Of a stretch of DNA of 64,000 nt, positions 32,711 through 41,912 are shown in pieces. The position numbers and the translations under genes are program-made. The first letter of the stretch is position 1, and every line of letters starts with the position of its first letter. The notes beneath the pieces are model-generated. The model did not search any database. It had not been told where the DNA came from and worked only from the letters and a program-made list of their open reading frames with translations. This DNA comes from Candidatus Saccharibacteria bacterium UBA6664 (GTDB lineage Bacteria; Patescibacteriota; Saccharimonadia; Saccharimonadales; Saccharimonadaceae), in assembly GCA_002455275.1 (NCBI GenBank), contig DKKO01000003.1, positions 25,868 to 89,867 on the forward strand, in the 5' to 3' direction.

Positions 32711-32844
32711 GCGAACTTCCAAGCATATTCATTTCTTTAGCACACTTTACGGGGAGCTTTGCTCGCCCGTGGCGTTGGGCTGACCTCTCTCGCTACGCGA
32801 ATAGAGGTCACACGCTTCAGAAATGAACATACTTGGCAGTTCGC
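32711..32844. repeat. 134-bp palindrome P3 inside the atp operon
   Basis: The outer arms 32711-32736 and 32819-32844 pair at 23 of 26 positions. The interior holds two further hairpins, ACGGG/CCCGT with GAGC/GCTC (about 32749-32770) and GACCTCT/AGAGGTC (about 32782-32809), giving a three-way-junction form. It interrupts the operon between atpB and atpE. Confidence 0.85.
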
Positions 32845-32867
32845 CACCTACTTAACAGAGTGAATGA

Positions 32868-32873
32868 TATAAT
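32868..32873 (+). promoter_or_regulatory. -10 element before atpE
   Basis: TATAAT 24 nt after palindrome P3 and 29 nt before the atpE start, with no clear -35. It would allow extra expression of atpE, the subunit needed in about ten copies. Confidence 0.5.
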
Positions 32874-32902
32874 TGTAAGTAATAACAAAGGAGTAATAAT
32901 AA

Positions 32903-33115
32903 ATGGAACAACTAGCATTTGGTCTAGCATACGCCCTACCTGCACTTGGTGCTGCTGTAGGTATCGGTATTATTGGTAACGGTGCGCTGAACGCGCTTGG
33001 TCGTAACCCAGAAAAATTGGCCGACATCCGTACATTGATGATTACCGCTATCGTGTTCGCTGACTCATTGGCGATTATCGGTATCATCGTGGCTATTATC
33101 GCGAAGTTTATCTAG
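32903..33115 (+). CDS. atpE: ATP synthase Fo subunit c
   Basis: A 70-residue hairpin of two membrane helices with the polar loop RNPEK (34-38). The ion-binding carboxylate is Asp54 (VFADSLAI). I do not see the extra Gln/Ser/Thr set expected for sodium binding, so proton coupling is likely. AAAGGAG precedes the ATG. Confidence 0.95.
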   Translation: MEQLAFGLAYALPALGAAVGIGIIGNGALNALGRNPEKLADIRTLMITAIVFADSLAIIGIIVAIIAKFI

Positions 33116-33123
33116 GAGTGTAG

Positions 33124-33687
33124 ATGTTACATTCATTCGTGACACAATTTGCAGAAGCCGCTCATGCGGCCGAGGCTGAGCCCGCCAGCGGCGGTGTGTT
33201 CGGCGCGCTCGGTATCGACTGGCAGATGCTTCTTTTCCAGGTAATTGGTTTCGTGGTACTCGTACTGATTATGGGTAAGTTTGTTTACCCCATCTTGATG
33301 AAAGCTGTAGACCAACGCCAGGAAAATATTGAAGAAGGCGCGAAAGCCGCTGAGGAAGCCGAGAAAAAGGCAGCTGAAGCTGAGGCGAACATCGAGAAGC
33401 TTCTGAAGAAAGCTCGCACCGAAGCATCGGATATTGTTTCGACTGCCAAGGCTGAAGCTGGTCAAATGGTTGAAAAAGCTGAATCGAGCGCAAAAACCCG
33501 TGCGGACCGTATTGTTGCTGAAGCTCAGGAGGAAATTGCTAAAGACGTATTGGCCGCTCGAAAAGCACTTGAAAAAGACACGCTCAATCTTGTAAAGCAA
33601 GCTGCCGGCTTGGCCGTTTCAGGTGTGGCAGATAGCAAACTAGATGCTCAGGTGATTAAAAAAGCCGTTGAAGGAGCAAAGAAGTAG
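33124..33687 (+). CDS. atpF: ATP synthase Fo subunit b
   Basis: A 187-residue peripheral-stalk protein: short exterior start, one membrane helix (about 35-57) and a long charged coiled coil (EEGAKAAEEAEKKAAEAEANIEKLL). It begins 8 nt after atpE and is co-transcribed. Confidence 0.93.
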   Translation: MLHSFVTQFAEAAHAAEAEPASGGVFGALGIDWQMLLFQVIGFVVLVLIMGKFVYPILMKAVDQRQENIEEGAKAAEEAEKKAAEAEANIEKLLKKARTEASDIVSTAKAEAGQMVEKAESSAKTRADRIVAEAQEEIAKDVLAARKALEKDTLNLVKQAAGLAVSGVADSKLDAQVIKKAVEGAKK

Positions 33688-33689
33688 CT

Positions 33690-34070
33690 ATGATTTCTCG
33701 TCGTAAGTTAGCTGAGCATGCTGCCGAGCGCCTAGTAAAGGGCGACTCTACCGCTAGTGTATTGAACGAGCTTGCGGCGTACTTGCTTGATGCTCGTCGC
33801 ACTGGCGAAGCCGAACTGGTAATTCGTGCGGTTGAAGATTCACTCTTGTCGCGGGGCGTTGCTTTGGCAACCGTCACCTCGGCTCGCACGCTTACCACAG
33901 ATGCAAAAGACGCGGTCGAGCAACTGATCCGACGTGAATATTCAGATGTAAAGAGCGTGTTACTACGCGAAATTATTGACCCATCAGTACTGGCGGGCAT
34001 GAAAGTAAGCCTGGCTGGTGCACAGCTAGATGTTACGGCGAAAACGAAATTAGAGAAACTAGGAGTATAG
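33690..34070 (+). CDS. atpH: ATP synthase F1 subunit delta (short)
   Basis: A 126-residue protein. The C-terminal pattern (VLLREIIDPSVLAGMKVSLAGAQLDVTAKTKLEKL) matches subunit delta. It is about 50 residues shorter than usual because most of the N-terminal helical domain that contacts alpha is missing or compressed. Two nt from atpF. Confidence 0.85.
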   Translation: MISRRKLAEHAAERLVKGDSTASVLNELAAYLLDARRTGEAELVIRAVEDSLLSRGVALATVTSARTLTTDAKDAVEQLIRREYSDVKSVLLREIIDPSVLAGMKVSLAGAQLDVTAKTKLEKLGV

Positions 34071-34079
34071 GAGAAAACT

Positions 34080-35615
34080 ATGGCAGAATTAGCAGTAAAA
34101 GAACTCTCTAGCGAACTCCAAGCAGCCATTGCTGGCCTTTCAAAGACAGAAGGACTCGAATCGGCTGGCGTGGTGATTCGTGTGGGTGACGGTGTGGCGT
34201 GGGTGCATGGCCTCAGCCAGGCTGGGTATAGCGAGGTGCTTGAAATCGACACCAAAGCTGGTGTGGTGGAAGCCTTTGCGCTTAACCTCATGGAAGATGA
34301 AATTGGTGCGGTGATTTTGGGCGACGATAGCCAAGTAGCCGCTGGAAACACGGTACGTCTTAAGGGTGTAGTACTTGAAGTTCCAGTAGGCGAAGAGCTT
34401 CTTGGCCGCGTGGTTAACCCATTGGGTGTAGCCATTGATGGAGGTCCGGCTATTAAAACCAAACAAACTGGTAAAGTGGAGCGCGAAGCAATCGGTGTAT
34501 TAGGCCGCAAGCACGTGCACGAGCCACTGATGACCGGAATTATGGCTATCGACAGCATGTTCCCTATCGGTCGCGGTCAGCGAGAGCTGATTATCGGCGA
34601 TCGCCAAACCGGTAAAACTGCCATTGCAATCGACACGATGATTAACCAAGCACGCCAAAAAACTGGCGTGGTGAATATTTATGTTGCGATTGGTCAGAAG
34701 CTTTCAAAGGTAGCTCGTTTGGTTGAGCGCCTGAAGCAAGAAGGTGTGATGGAGCAAACTATCGTGGTGGCAACTGGTCCTGCTGACCCAGCTTCAATGC
34801 TCTACTTGGCACCATACGCTGGTACCGCCATGGGCGAATACTTCCGCGATAAGGGCGAGCATGCTCTGATGATCTATGACGACCTAACTAAGCACGCCGT
34901 TGCATATCGTCAGATGAGCTTGCTGCTTCGTCGTCCACCAGGACGAGAGGCTTTCCCAGGTGACGTGTTTTACCTTCACTCTCGCTTACTTGAGCGTTCA
35001 GCAAAGCTAGCCGATGATTTAGGTGCTGGTTCATTGACTGCTCTGCCAATTATTGAAACTCAGGCTGGTGACATCTCTGCGTATATTCCTACCAACGTGA
35101 TTTCTATTACCGACGGTCAGATTTTCATGGAAACTGACCTGTTCTACCAGGGTATCCGCCCGGCTATCTCGGCTGGTTTGTCCGTATCTCGTGTGGGTGG
35201 TGACGCTCAAACCAAAGCTGTTAAATCGGTTTCGGGCCACCTAAAGCTTGGCCTTAGCCAGTTCCGCGAGCTTGCAAGCTTTGCCCAGTTTGGTAGTGAC
35301 CTTGATGAAGCTACTAAAGCGCAGATTGACCGTGGTCAACGACTGACAGAACTTTTGAAACAACCACAGTACCAGCCAATGAGTATTTGGGAGCAGGTTG
35401 CTTCTATCGTGGCGGTTGACTCTGGTTCGTTCGATAAAGTTCCTGTGGCCAAAATTAAAGACGCCCAGACTGCTCTGCTGACTAAGCTATGGACAGATCA
35501 CAAGAAAGACATGCAAGACCTGAACAAAGGTTCTGAGAAAATTGAAAAAGATTCAAAGGTTGCTGCATTAATCGAAAAGACCGCGAAAACGGCCGCCAAA
35601 GGATTCGAGGCCTAG
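34080..35615 (+). CDS. atpA: ATP synthase F1 subunit alpha
   Basis: A 511-residue nucleotide-binding subunit with Walker [12 protein letters not shown], the visiting Arg region (LSVSRVGG) and the usual C-terminal domain. Length and motif order are normal. It is followed by two unexpected small genes before atpG. Confidence 0.97.
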   Translation: MAELAVKELSSELQAAIAGLSKTEGLESAGVVIRVGDGVAWVHGLSQAGYSEVLEIDTKAGVVEAFALNLMEDEIGAVILGDDSQVAAGNTVRLKGVVLEVPVGEELLGRVVNPLGVAIDGGPAIKTKQTGKVEREAIGVLGRKHVHEPLMTGIMAIDSMFPIGRGQRELIIGDRQTGKTAIAIDTMINQARQKTGVVNIYVAIGQKLSKVARLVERLKQEGVMEQTIVVATGPADPASMLYLAPYAGTAMGEYFRDKGEHALMIYDDLTKHAVAYRQMSLLLRRPPGREAFPGDVFYLHSRLLERSAKLADDLGAGSLTALPIIETQAGDISAYIPTNVISITDGQIFMETDLFYQGIRPAISAGLSVSRVGGDAQTKAVKSVSGHLKLGLSQFRELASFAQFGSDLDEATKAQIDRGQRLTELLKQPQYQPMSIWEQVASIVAVDSGSFDKVPVAKIKDAQTALLTKLWTDHKKDMQDLNKGSEKIEKDSKVAALIEKTAKTAAKGFEA

Positions 35616-35618
35616 AGT

Positions 35619-35846
35619 ATGGCACAAAAGTCAGGCGAAGATCTTTTCGAACAGCCTATGATACCCGACTTTGATTTGGACGGCTTTGACTTCGACGGTG
35701 AAAGTGCGCAACTGTATAGTGAAGCACGTGAGGCTGCCTTGACGACGCTTGTCGGTTCTTTGGGAGATCTTGACCTTGATCAAATCGAAGCATTGCAGAG
35801 AGTAGTAGATGGTTTTAATTCGGATGAGGGCGAAGATGGTCAGTAG
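35619..35846 (+). CDS. acidic small protein inserted between atpA and atpG
   Basis: A 75-residue, very acidic protein (FDLDGFDFDGE at the N-terminus, SDEGEDG at the end) with a central helix. Not recognised and not part of known ATP synthases. It begins three nt after atpA and overlaps the next gene, so it is tightly coupled into the operon. An accessory or regulatory subunit is possible. Confidence 0.6.
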   Translation: MAQKSGEDLFEQPMIPDFDLDGFDFDGESAQLYSEAREAALTTLVGSLGDLDLDQIEALQRVVDGFNSDEGEDGQ

Positions 35847-36045
35847 CGCTATGCCTGAATGGTGCAGGTACGCACCTACAGAAGAAATACGCGAAGCGGT
35901 AGATGAGCTTACCCTCTATCAATGGTTAAGGACCTTAGCACCTGAGGATATTAGTTTTCTTATATTCGAAGGTGACTTGAATGAGGCCGAGGCGGATGAC
36001 TTAAGAAAAGCATATGCGGTTGCTAATGGAGGTATAAATGCCTAG
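35836..36045 (+). CDS. second small protein inserted between atpA and atpG
   Basis: A 69-residue acidic protein, mostly helical (TEEIREAVDELTLYQWLRTL). Not recognised. The ATG at 35836 is chosen because GAGGG lies five nt before it. It overlaps both neighbours (11 nt with the previous gene, 8 nt with atpG), which argues for a real, co-translated gene. Confidence 0.6.
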   Translation: MVSSAMPEWCRYAPTEEIREAVDELTLYQWLRTLAPEDISFLIFEGDLNEAEADDLRKAYAVANGGINA

Positions 36046-36900
36046 CCAACGCCAACTCAAAAGTCGTATTCGCTCGGTGAAAAACACCAAGCAGATTACC
36101 AAAGCCATGCAAATGGTGGCGGCTTCAAAGATGCGTCGAGCGCAAGATGCTACTAAAGCGACCGCTGCATACACAGCAACGGCTCGTGATATCTTGGCTC
36201 ATCTCTCGAAACAAGGTGCTACCAACAATCACCCACTGTTTGAGGCTCGGCCGGTGAAGCGGCGATTACTTATAGTGATTGCTAGCGACAAAGGTCTTGC
36301 TGGTGCATATAACGGTAATTTGGCTAAGCACTACCTAAAAGAATTAATTGCCGATGACTCGGCGCATATTAAAACGGATACTATCGCGATTGGTCGTAGG
36401 GTGACGCAGTTTGTTACACGCTTGAAAGACGCCAAGCTGATTGGTGCATACGAAGATCTGCCAGACCACCTTGAAGGTCACGAACTACGTGCGGTGATGG
36501 ATACTGCCTATAAGATGTTTGAAGACGGCGAAGTAGATGCCGTAGACATGGTGTATACCGAGTTCGTTAGTAGTATTACTCAAACCCCGAAAACAGAACG
36601 ATTATTACCTGCTGGCCAAGCTGGTGAGCCAACCGATGAGTCGATTGACGAAGCCGAATTTGAGCCGAGTATTGAGACCGTGCTCGAGAATGTGGTGTAT
36701 CGCCTACTCGGTGCGCAGCTCTTCCAAGCATTCCTTGATGCTCGTGCGTCTGAACACAGTATGCGCATGCTCGCCATGAAAAACGCTACCGACAATGCTA
36801 CCGATTTGATAGACGACCTTACCCTGGCCATGAACAAAGCCCGCCAGGCTGCGATTACCCAAGAACTAGCAGAAATTAGTGGTGGATCGGAGGCAATGAA

Positions 36901-36904
<4 letters not shown>
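36038..36904 (+). CDS. atpG: ATP synthase F1 subunit gamma
   Basis: A 288-residue central-stalk subunit. The N-terminal IRSVKNTKQITKAMQMVAASKMRRAQ and the C-terminal RQAAITQELAEISGGSEA are diagnostic. The stop overlaps the GTG of the next small gene. A short region near residue 190 (LLPAGQAGEP) differs from typical gamma but is not clearly an insertion. Confidence 0.95.
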
Positions 36905-38583
<1,679 letters not shown>

Positions 38584-38584
<1 letters not shown>

Positions 38585-39006
38585 TGAAGTTTGAGCTGGT
38601 AACATTGCTTGGTGTGCAGCTCGATCAAGAGGTGTACGAAGTGCAGCTCTCTACTGCCGATGGTCCAATCGCCGTATTTCCCGGCCACGAACCGTTGGTT
38701 TCTGTAGCAGTTCCCGGAGCCATTGCTGTTCGTCACAAAAAAGATGACAGCGATGAAAAGCTAGAATACTTTGCCATCGGCGGTGGTGTGATAGAAATTA
38801 CCCCGCTTGGCGTGCGAGTCTTGGTAGACGAAGCCGACCGCGGCGAAGATATTCTCGAAGCGGAAAGCAAAGCTGCTTTGGAACGTGCCTTGAAATTACG
38901 CGACAATGCCAAGAATCAAGTTGAGCTAGAAAAAGCGACCGCGCTTATTGACCGTCACCAAGTTCGCTTGAATGTGGCTGGCCTGCGACGCAAGCACCGC
39001 CGCTAA
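38584..39006 (+). CDS. atpC: ATP synthase F1 subunit epsilon
   Basis: A 140-residue subunit: N-terminal beta sandwich (GPIAVFPGHEPLVSV) and C-terminal two-helix region (ALERALKLRDNAKNQVELEKATALIDRHQVRL), which in other bacteria inhibits hydrolysis. It ends the operon, overlapping the convergent dus gene by four nt. Confidence 0.9.
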
Positions 39007-40244
39007 GTTCTTTGTGACCAATCCATAAGCACCGCGCGAACTTCGGCGGTGTTTTTGGTATGCATTAGCGTATCACGCAGTTCGGCCGCGCCGTCAAAGC
39101 TATGCACGTATACTTTGAAAAATCGCTTCAACGGGTCAAATTTGCGTGGATGCTCAGGCGTGTCCCATTTGTCATGTAGGTCTAGGTGGTAATGAAGAAG
39201 TTGTATATGAGTGACAAACCGTCCAGCTTTCACCTCCCCTCTCACCTTTTCGCCAACAGAATTTTCCAAAACGGCTTCGCGCCCGACGTCTATTGAGTAC
39301 GCATCAGTATCCGACGGGGCTGCAGATGTTCTGGAAAATTCGTTAGCGAGCGGCTCTCCTGTGGCTTCGCCAGCACGGGTGACGACGAACGGGGCTGAGC
39401 CCACTTCGGCTCGAGCTTGCTCGGGAGAAGTAGGGGCGGATTCGTCGGCAGGACCCGTGGCCAGCGACCTACGTGGAAATTCTAGAGGAATTTGTGACGA
39501 CGGGAGCGGTGTGGGCTCATTGGAAAAGCAAAATGGATTATGGAAAACGCCGCGGCCAATCATGATACCATCGATGCCGGGGTATTTTGCGGCTAGCTCT
39601 AGGCCTTCTGCCCTATCTTCAATGTCGCCATTAATGGTTAGCAGTGTTTCTGGGGCGATTTCGTCGCGCAAGGCAACAATTTCGGGTATCAGTTCAAAAT
39701 GGGCTGGCACTTTGCTCATCTCATTCTTTGTGCGCAAATGAATAGTCAGGTTTACGATATCTTGCTGCAATAGATGTGTGAGCCAGCTACGCCATTCATC
39801 GGTGGAGGTGTAGCCTAGGCGAGTTTTTACTGACACAGGAAGGCCGGCAGTCTTGGCGGCAGCTATTACCTCGGCGGCTAGTTCAGGCGTGCGAATCATA
39901 GCGGCTCCACCACCGGCTTTTATGGCGCTTGCATCGGGACACCCCATGTTTATATCGATGCCGTGAAACCCTAAAGTTTTACAGTGTGTTGCGAGTTTGG
40001 CTATGTCTTCTGGCACAGCGCCCCAAATTTGAGCAACAATTGGTTCTTCATCGTCGGTTTTAACCAGGCGCATACCAATCGCCTTGTCACCGGCGTGAGC
40101 CCACCCTGTGGCATTGGTAAATTCAGTAAAAAATAAATCTGGCACACCCGCTTTTGCGACGACATGACGAAATACCACATCTGTTACCGCTTCCATTGGA
40201 GCGAGAACGAAAAATGGCTTTGGTAGGTCGCGCCAAAAAGACAT
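39003..40244 (-). CDS. dus: tRNA-dihydrouridine synthase with in-frame palindromic insertion
   Basis: A 413-residue FMN-dependent enzyme reducing uridines in tRNA. APMEAVTD, the catalytic Cys in INMGCP (C102), SVKTRLG and GDIED...MIGRGVFHNP are all present. Residues about 243-338, between the barrel and the C-terminal helical domain, are an extra low-complexity segment encoded by two palindromic elements. The C-terminal domain resumes at FVTHIQLL, so the frame is kept. About 95 residues longer than family norm. Confidence 0.9.
   Translation of the reverse strand: MSFWRDLPKPFFVLAPMEAVTDVVFRHVVAKAGVPDLFFTEFTNATGWAHAGDKAIGMRLVKTDDEEPIVAQIWGAVPEDIAKLATHCKTLGFHGIDINMGCPDASAIKAGGGAAMIRTPELAAEVIAAAKTAGLPVSVKTRLGYTSTDEWRSWLTHLLQQDIVNLTIHLRTKNEMSKVPAHFELIPEIVALRDEIAPETLLTINGDIEDRAEGLELAAKYPGIDGIMIGRGVFHNPFCFSNEPTPLPSSQIPLEFPRRSLATGPADESAPTSPEQARAEVGSAPFVVTRAGEATGEPLANEFSRTSAAPSDTDAYSIDVGREAVLENSVGEKVRGEVKAGRFVTHIQLLHYHLDLHDKWDTPEHPRKFDPLKRFFKVYVHSFDGAAELRDTLMHTKNTAEVRAVLMDWSQRT
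39251..39348 (-). repeat. in-frame palindromic element, copy 1 (in dus)
   Basis: The arms 39251-39272 and 39328-39348 are inverted repeats (19 of 21 positions plus one bulge). The right arm with flank (39317-39357) matches 47111-47151 at 39 of 41 bases. On the coding strand it encodes ANEFSRTSAA ... EAVLENSVGEK. Confidence 0.85.
39362..39463 (-). repeat. second, different palindromic segment in dus
   Basis: TGGC (39362-39365)/GCCA, CACGGGT (39374-39380)/ACCCGTG (39453-39459) and CGACGAA (39383-39389)/TTCGTCG (39441-39447) form nested arms, with ACTTC/GAAGT inside. It sits beside copy 1 and also lies within the extra protein segment. Confidence 0.65.
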
Positions 40245-40248
40245 AAAG

Positions 40249-40557
40249 CTAGTTGTTATGCAGGTCGCCGTTCTCTACGAGTTCGTCTAGCACGGCAGTT
40301 GTGTTGGGGTTGTTATCGTGCTTTTGTGAGAAACCCGTGGCTTCGGTTGCGCGTTCGACGGTTGGTGCACTACTGCCAAGTTTTATTGCACGAAGCTCTT
40401 CGAATATTCTAGGTGTTTCAAGCGCCGCTGCGGCACCAGCTGCACCAAGATCTCTATCAACTGCAACACGCTGCGCAGCTTCTCGTTCGTAATCTGCGGG
40501 AGTACGCCTCTCCCCTTTTTCTCCCTTAGGCCAGCCCCATGCTTTTCCGCCTGCCAT
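40249..40557 (-). CDS. hypothetical protein
   Basis: A 102-residue hydrophilic protein with a basic Gly/Lys-rich start (WGWPKGEKGERRTP) and Ala-rich helices. Not recognised. It directly precedes dus on the same strand (4-nt gap). Confidence 0.55.
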   Translation of the reverse strand: MAGGKAWGWPKGEKGERRTPADYEREAAQRVAVDRDLGAAGAAAALETPRIFEELRAIKLGSSAPTVERATEATGFSQKHDNNPNTTAVLDELVENGDLHNN

Positions 40558-40627
40558 AAATAATCCTTTCGTTGAGGTATATAATAAATTAGTTACTATT
40601 ATATCACAGTTGATATAATCTATTTTC

Positions 40628-40671
40628 GTCTTACATTTGACACAAAGTGTTGTTTATGTCGAATGTGAGAC
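40628..40671. repeat. 15-bp hairpin at the end of U6
   Basis: The arms 40628-40642 and 40657-40671 are fully paired on the plus strand (two G-U), so the plus strand is the better folder. TATAAT at 40614-40619 would place a plus-strand start at its base. Confidence 0.5.
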
Positions 40672-40672
40672 G

Positions 40673-40686
40673 GACGGGAATGATGC
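40673..40686 (-). repeat. U6 trailer arm B' (pairs with leader 41384-41397)
   Basis: On the minus-strand transcript GCATCATTCCCGTC, a perfect 14-nt complement of GACGGGAATGATGC in the leader. It is the longest leader-trailer match among the GC-rich units. Confidence 0.65.
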
Positions 40687-40746
40687 TTGTCCTTTTACTC
40701 TTCGCCTAGCGGCGATGAGTGTCTCAGTGGCTGCCAGTCGGAGTAG

Positions 40747-40899
40747 TCACTTCTTCCAGTGACCGCCGTGCTCAAGGCAGACGGCACCCGTGTTGCGGCA
40801 CTTGTTGCAGGTGTGCCGACCGAGCATCGTGCCGCCGTTGCAACCATCACAGCTCTGGAGCAGCTTGAAGCACTTCTGGCACTTCTGGCTCGAGGCCAT
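40747..40899 (-). CDS. U6 zinc-ribbon protein (DnaJ-type CxxC motifs)
   Basis: A 50-residue protein with CQKC, CDGCNGG, CNKC and a final Cys (GAVCLEH), like a shortened DnaJ central zinc domain (CxxCxGxG-like). It probably binds one or two zinc ions and may bind protein or RNA. The ATG at 40899 is chosen because AGGAGGTG precedes it; the longer frame starts within the ribosome site. GC-rich codons. Confidence 0.65.
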   Translation of the reverse strand: MASSQKCQKCFKLLQSCDGCNGGTMLGRHTCNKCRNTGAVCLEHGGHWKK

Positions 40900-41489
40900 T
40901 GCGTTCACCTCCTCTCCAAGGTATACGCTGCATGGAATCTCCATGCGAGCGGCATAGCAGATGACACTGGCTGGCTGGATGGGTACGGCTTCACCGTGAT
41001 GGGAGTGCGGTTACGCCGCACCCACCCAGGGCAAGGGCGCTCGGGGGAGTGCGCACCTCGCCTCTCGTCACCATCCGGGCAACGAGACCAGTATGGTACC
41101 GAATCTGTCTAAGATTCGGAAGCCAGCCGCAAGATGAGCTAGCGGGCGACACGCCCGCGTTCGCATACTCACCTTGCGGTGGGACACGCCATGGGTCGTC
41201 GCCAACCCCTCGGTCTTCAGCGACCCGGCGTGTCTGTGGAGGAGGTGGCGTCCGGCGCCACCTCGAAGCGGATTCCGCCTTCGCGTGGACGAAAGAGCCG
41301 CCTCCCTCTGGTGCGCCGTTGCTCTGGAAGGAGGTGAAAAAGCGAGCAAACGAACGCACGAAGCCGTGCTTGGAACTATATTTGCATCATTCCCGTCTTG
41401 TAAAGTTTCACTTCGAGCGGGATGTAGGCAGATAAAAGTGCACAGTAAGGTCTATGCGATTTTATCTGCCCACCTCTACCACCAGAAGT
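40900..41489 (-). ncRNA. U6 long structured leader
   Basis: About 590 nt without a credible ORF on either strand. The minus-strand folds include an 11-bp GGCAGATAAAA/TTTTATCTGCC hairpin (about 41430-41473), GAGGTGGCG/CGCCACCTC (about 41241-41264), and CCGAATCT/AGATTCGG (about 41099-41121). AGAAGTG at the transcript start (41484-41490) also complements the sequence over the U6 stop codon (40748-40754). It may be a long leader or an ncRNA fused to a small ORF. Confidence 0.55.
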
Positions 41490-41495
41490 GCTATT

Positions 41496-41524
41496 ATTTT
41501 AACCTAAATGAATATTTGTGTCAA
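41496..41524 (-). promoter_or_regulatory. U6 promoter
   Basis: On the minus strand TTGACA (41519-41524), 17-nt spacer, TAAAAT (41496-41501). Confidence 0.78.
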
Positions 41525-41532
41525 TATATACA

Positions 41533-41561
41533 TTGACAATCAATAACCCTAGTGCTATAAT
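41533..41561 (+). promoter_or_regulatory. U7 promoter
   Basis: TTGACA (41533-41538), 17-nt spacer, TATAAT (41556-41561). Its -35 and that of U6 form a 20-bp palindrome (41519-41538), so one protein or one polymerase could control both directions. Confidence 0.85.
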
Positions 41562-41653
41562 ACACCCTAATTCGTGTCTGTAGCAGTTACAGGTGTGAAT
41601 TGAGTCGTTCGGAACTCCGAGCAGCTCACCCCCGAGTGATCCAGGAGGATCTC

Positions 41654-41788
41654 ATGCAGAAGACCCGTCGCCGCATCGTCATCGGCCTCATCGCCGCCGC
41701 TCTCGGCATCGGCCTCGTCGCCGCGACCACGTCCACGGCCAACGCCATGGGCACCGGCGGCCACACGGCCGAGCGCGTGGTGCGGTAG
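41654..41788 (+). CDS. U7 secreted micropeptide
   Basis: A 44-residue peptide with a textbook signal: basic start (MQKTRRR), hydrophobic core (IVIGLIAAALGIGLVAATT) and a cleavage site after ANA. The mature part would be only 13 residues (MGTGGHTAERVVR). CAGGAGG precedes the ATG. GC-rich codons; own promoter, ~85-nt leader and terminator. It could be a signalling or host-directed peptide (inference). Confidence 0.6.
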   Translation: MQKTRRRIVIGLIAAALGIGLVAATTSTANAMGTGGHTAERVVR

Positions 41789-41886
41789 CGCCCGCCCTCA
41801 AGGCCTCTGCCGCTCACACACCCGAGGGTCGGCGAGGATGCGGCTATGGCTGCGTCCCGCCGGCCCTTCGGGCTAAACAGCTTCTA

Positions 41887-41912
41887 AGCGCCATAGTGGG
41901 CGTTTTTATTTT
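41887..41912 (+). terminator. U7 terminator
   Basis: AGCGCC/GGGCGT hairpin followed by TTTTTATTTTT. It overlaps the 3' end of the convergent helicase gene. Confidence 0.7.

Noticed and set aside
36600..36640. LLPAGQAGEP segment in atpG as another inserted repeat
   Set aside because: It is short, lies in a naturally variable loop of subunit gamma, and the DNA is not palindromic.
40991..41435. Long ORFs on both strands in the U6 leader
   Set aside because: No ribosome sites, low-complexity Arg/Pro/Gly content and several perfect hairpins; not protein-like.
41519..41538. Phage-type attachment core or origin
   Set aside because: The palindrome is fully explained by two back-to-back TTGACA boxes.
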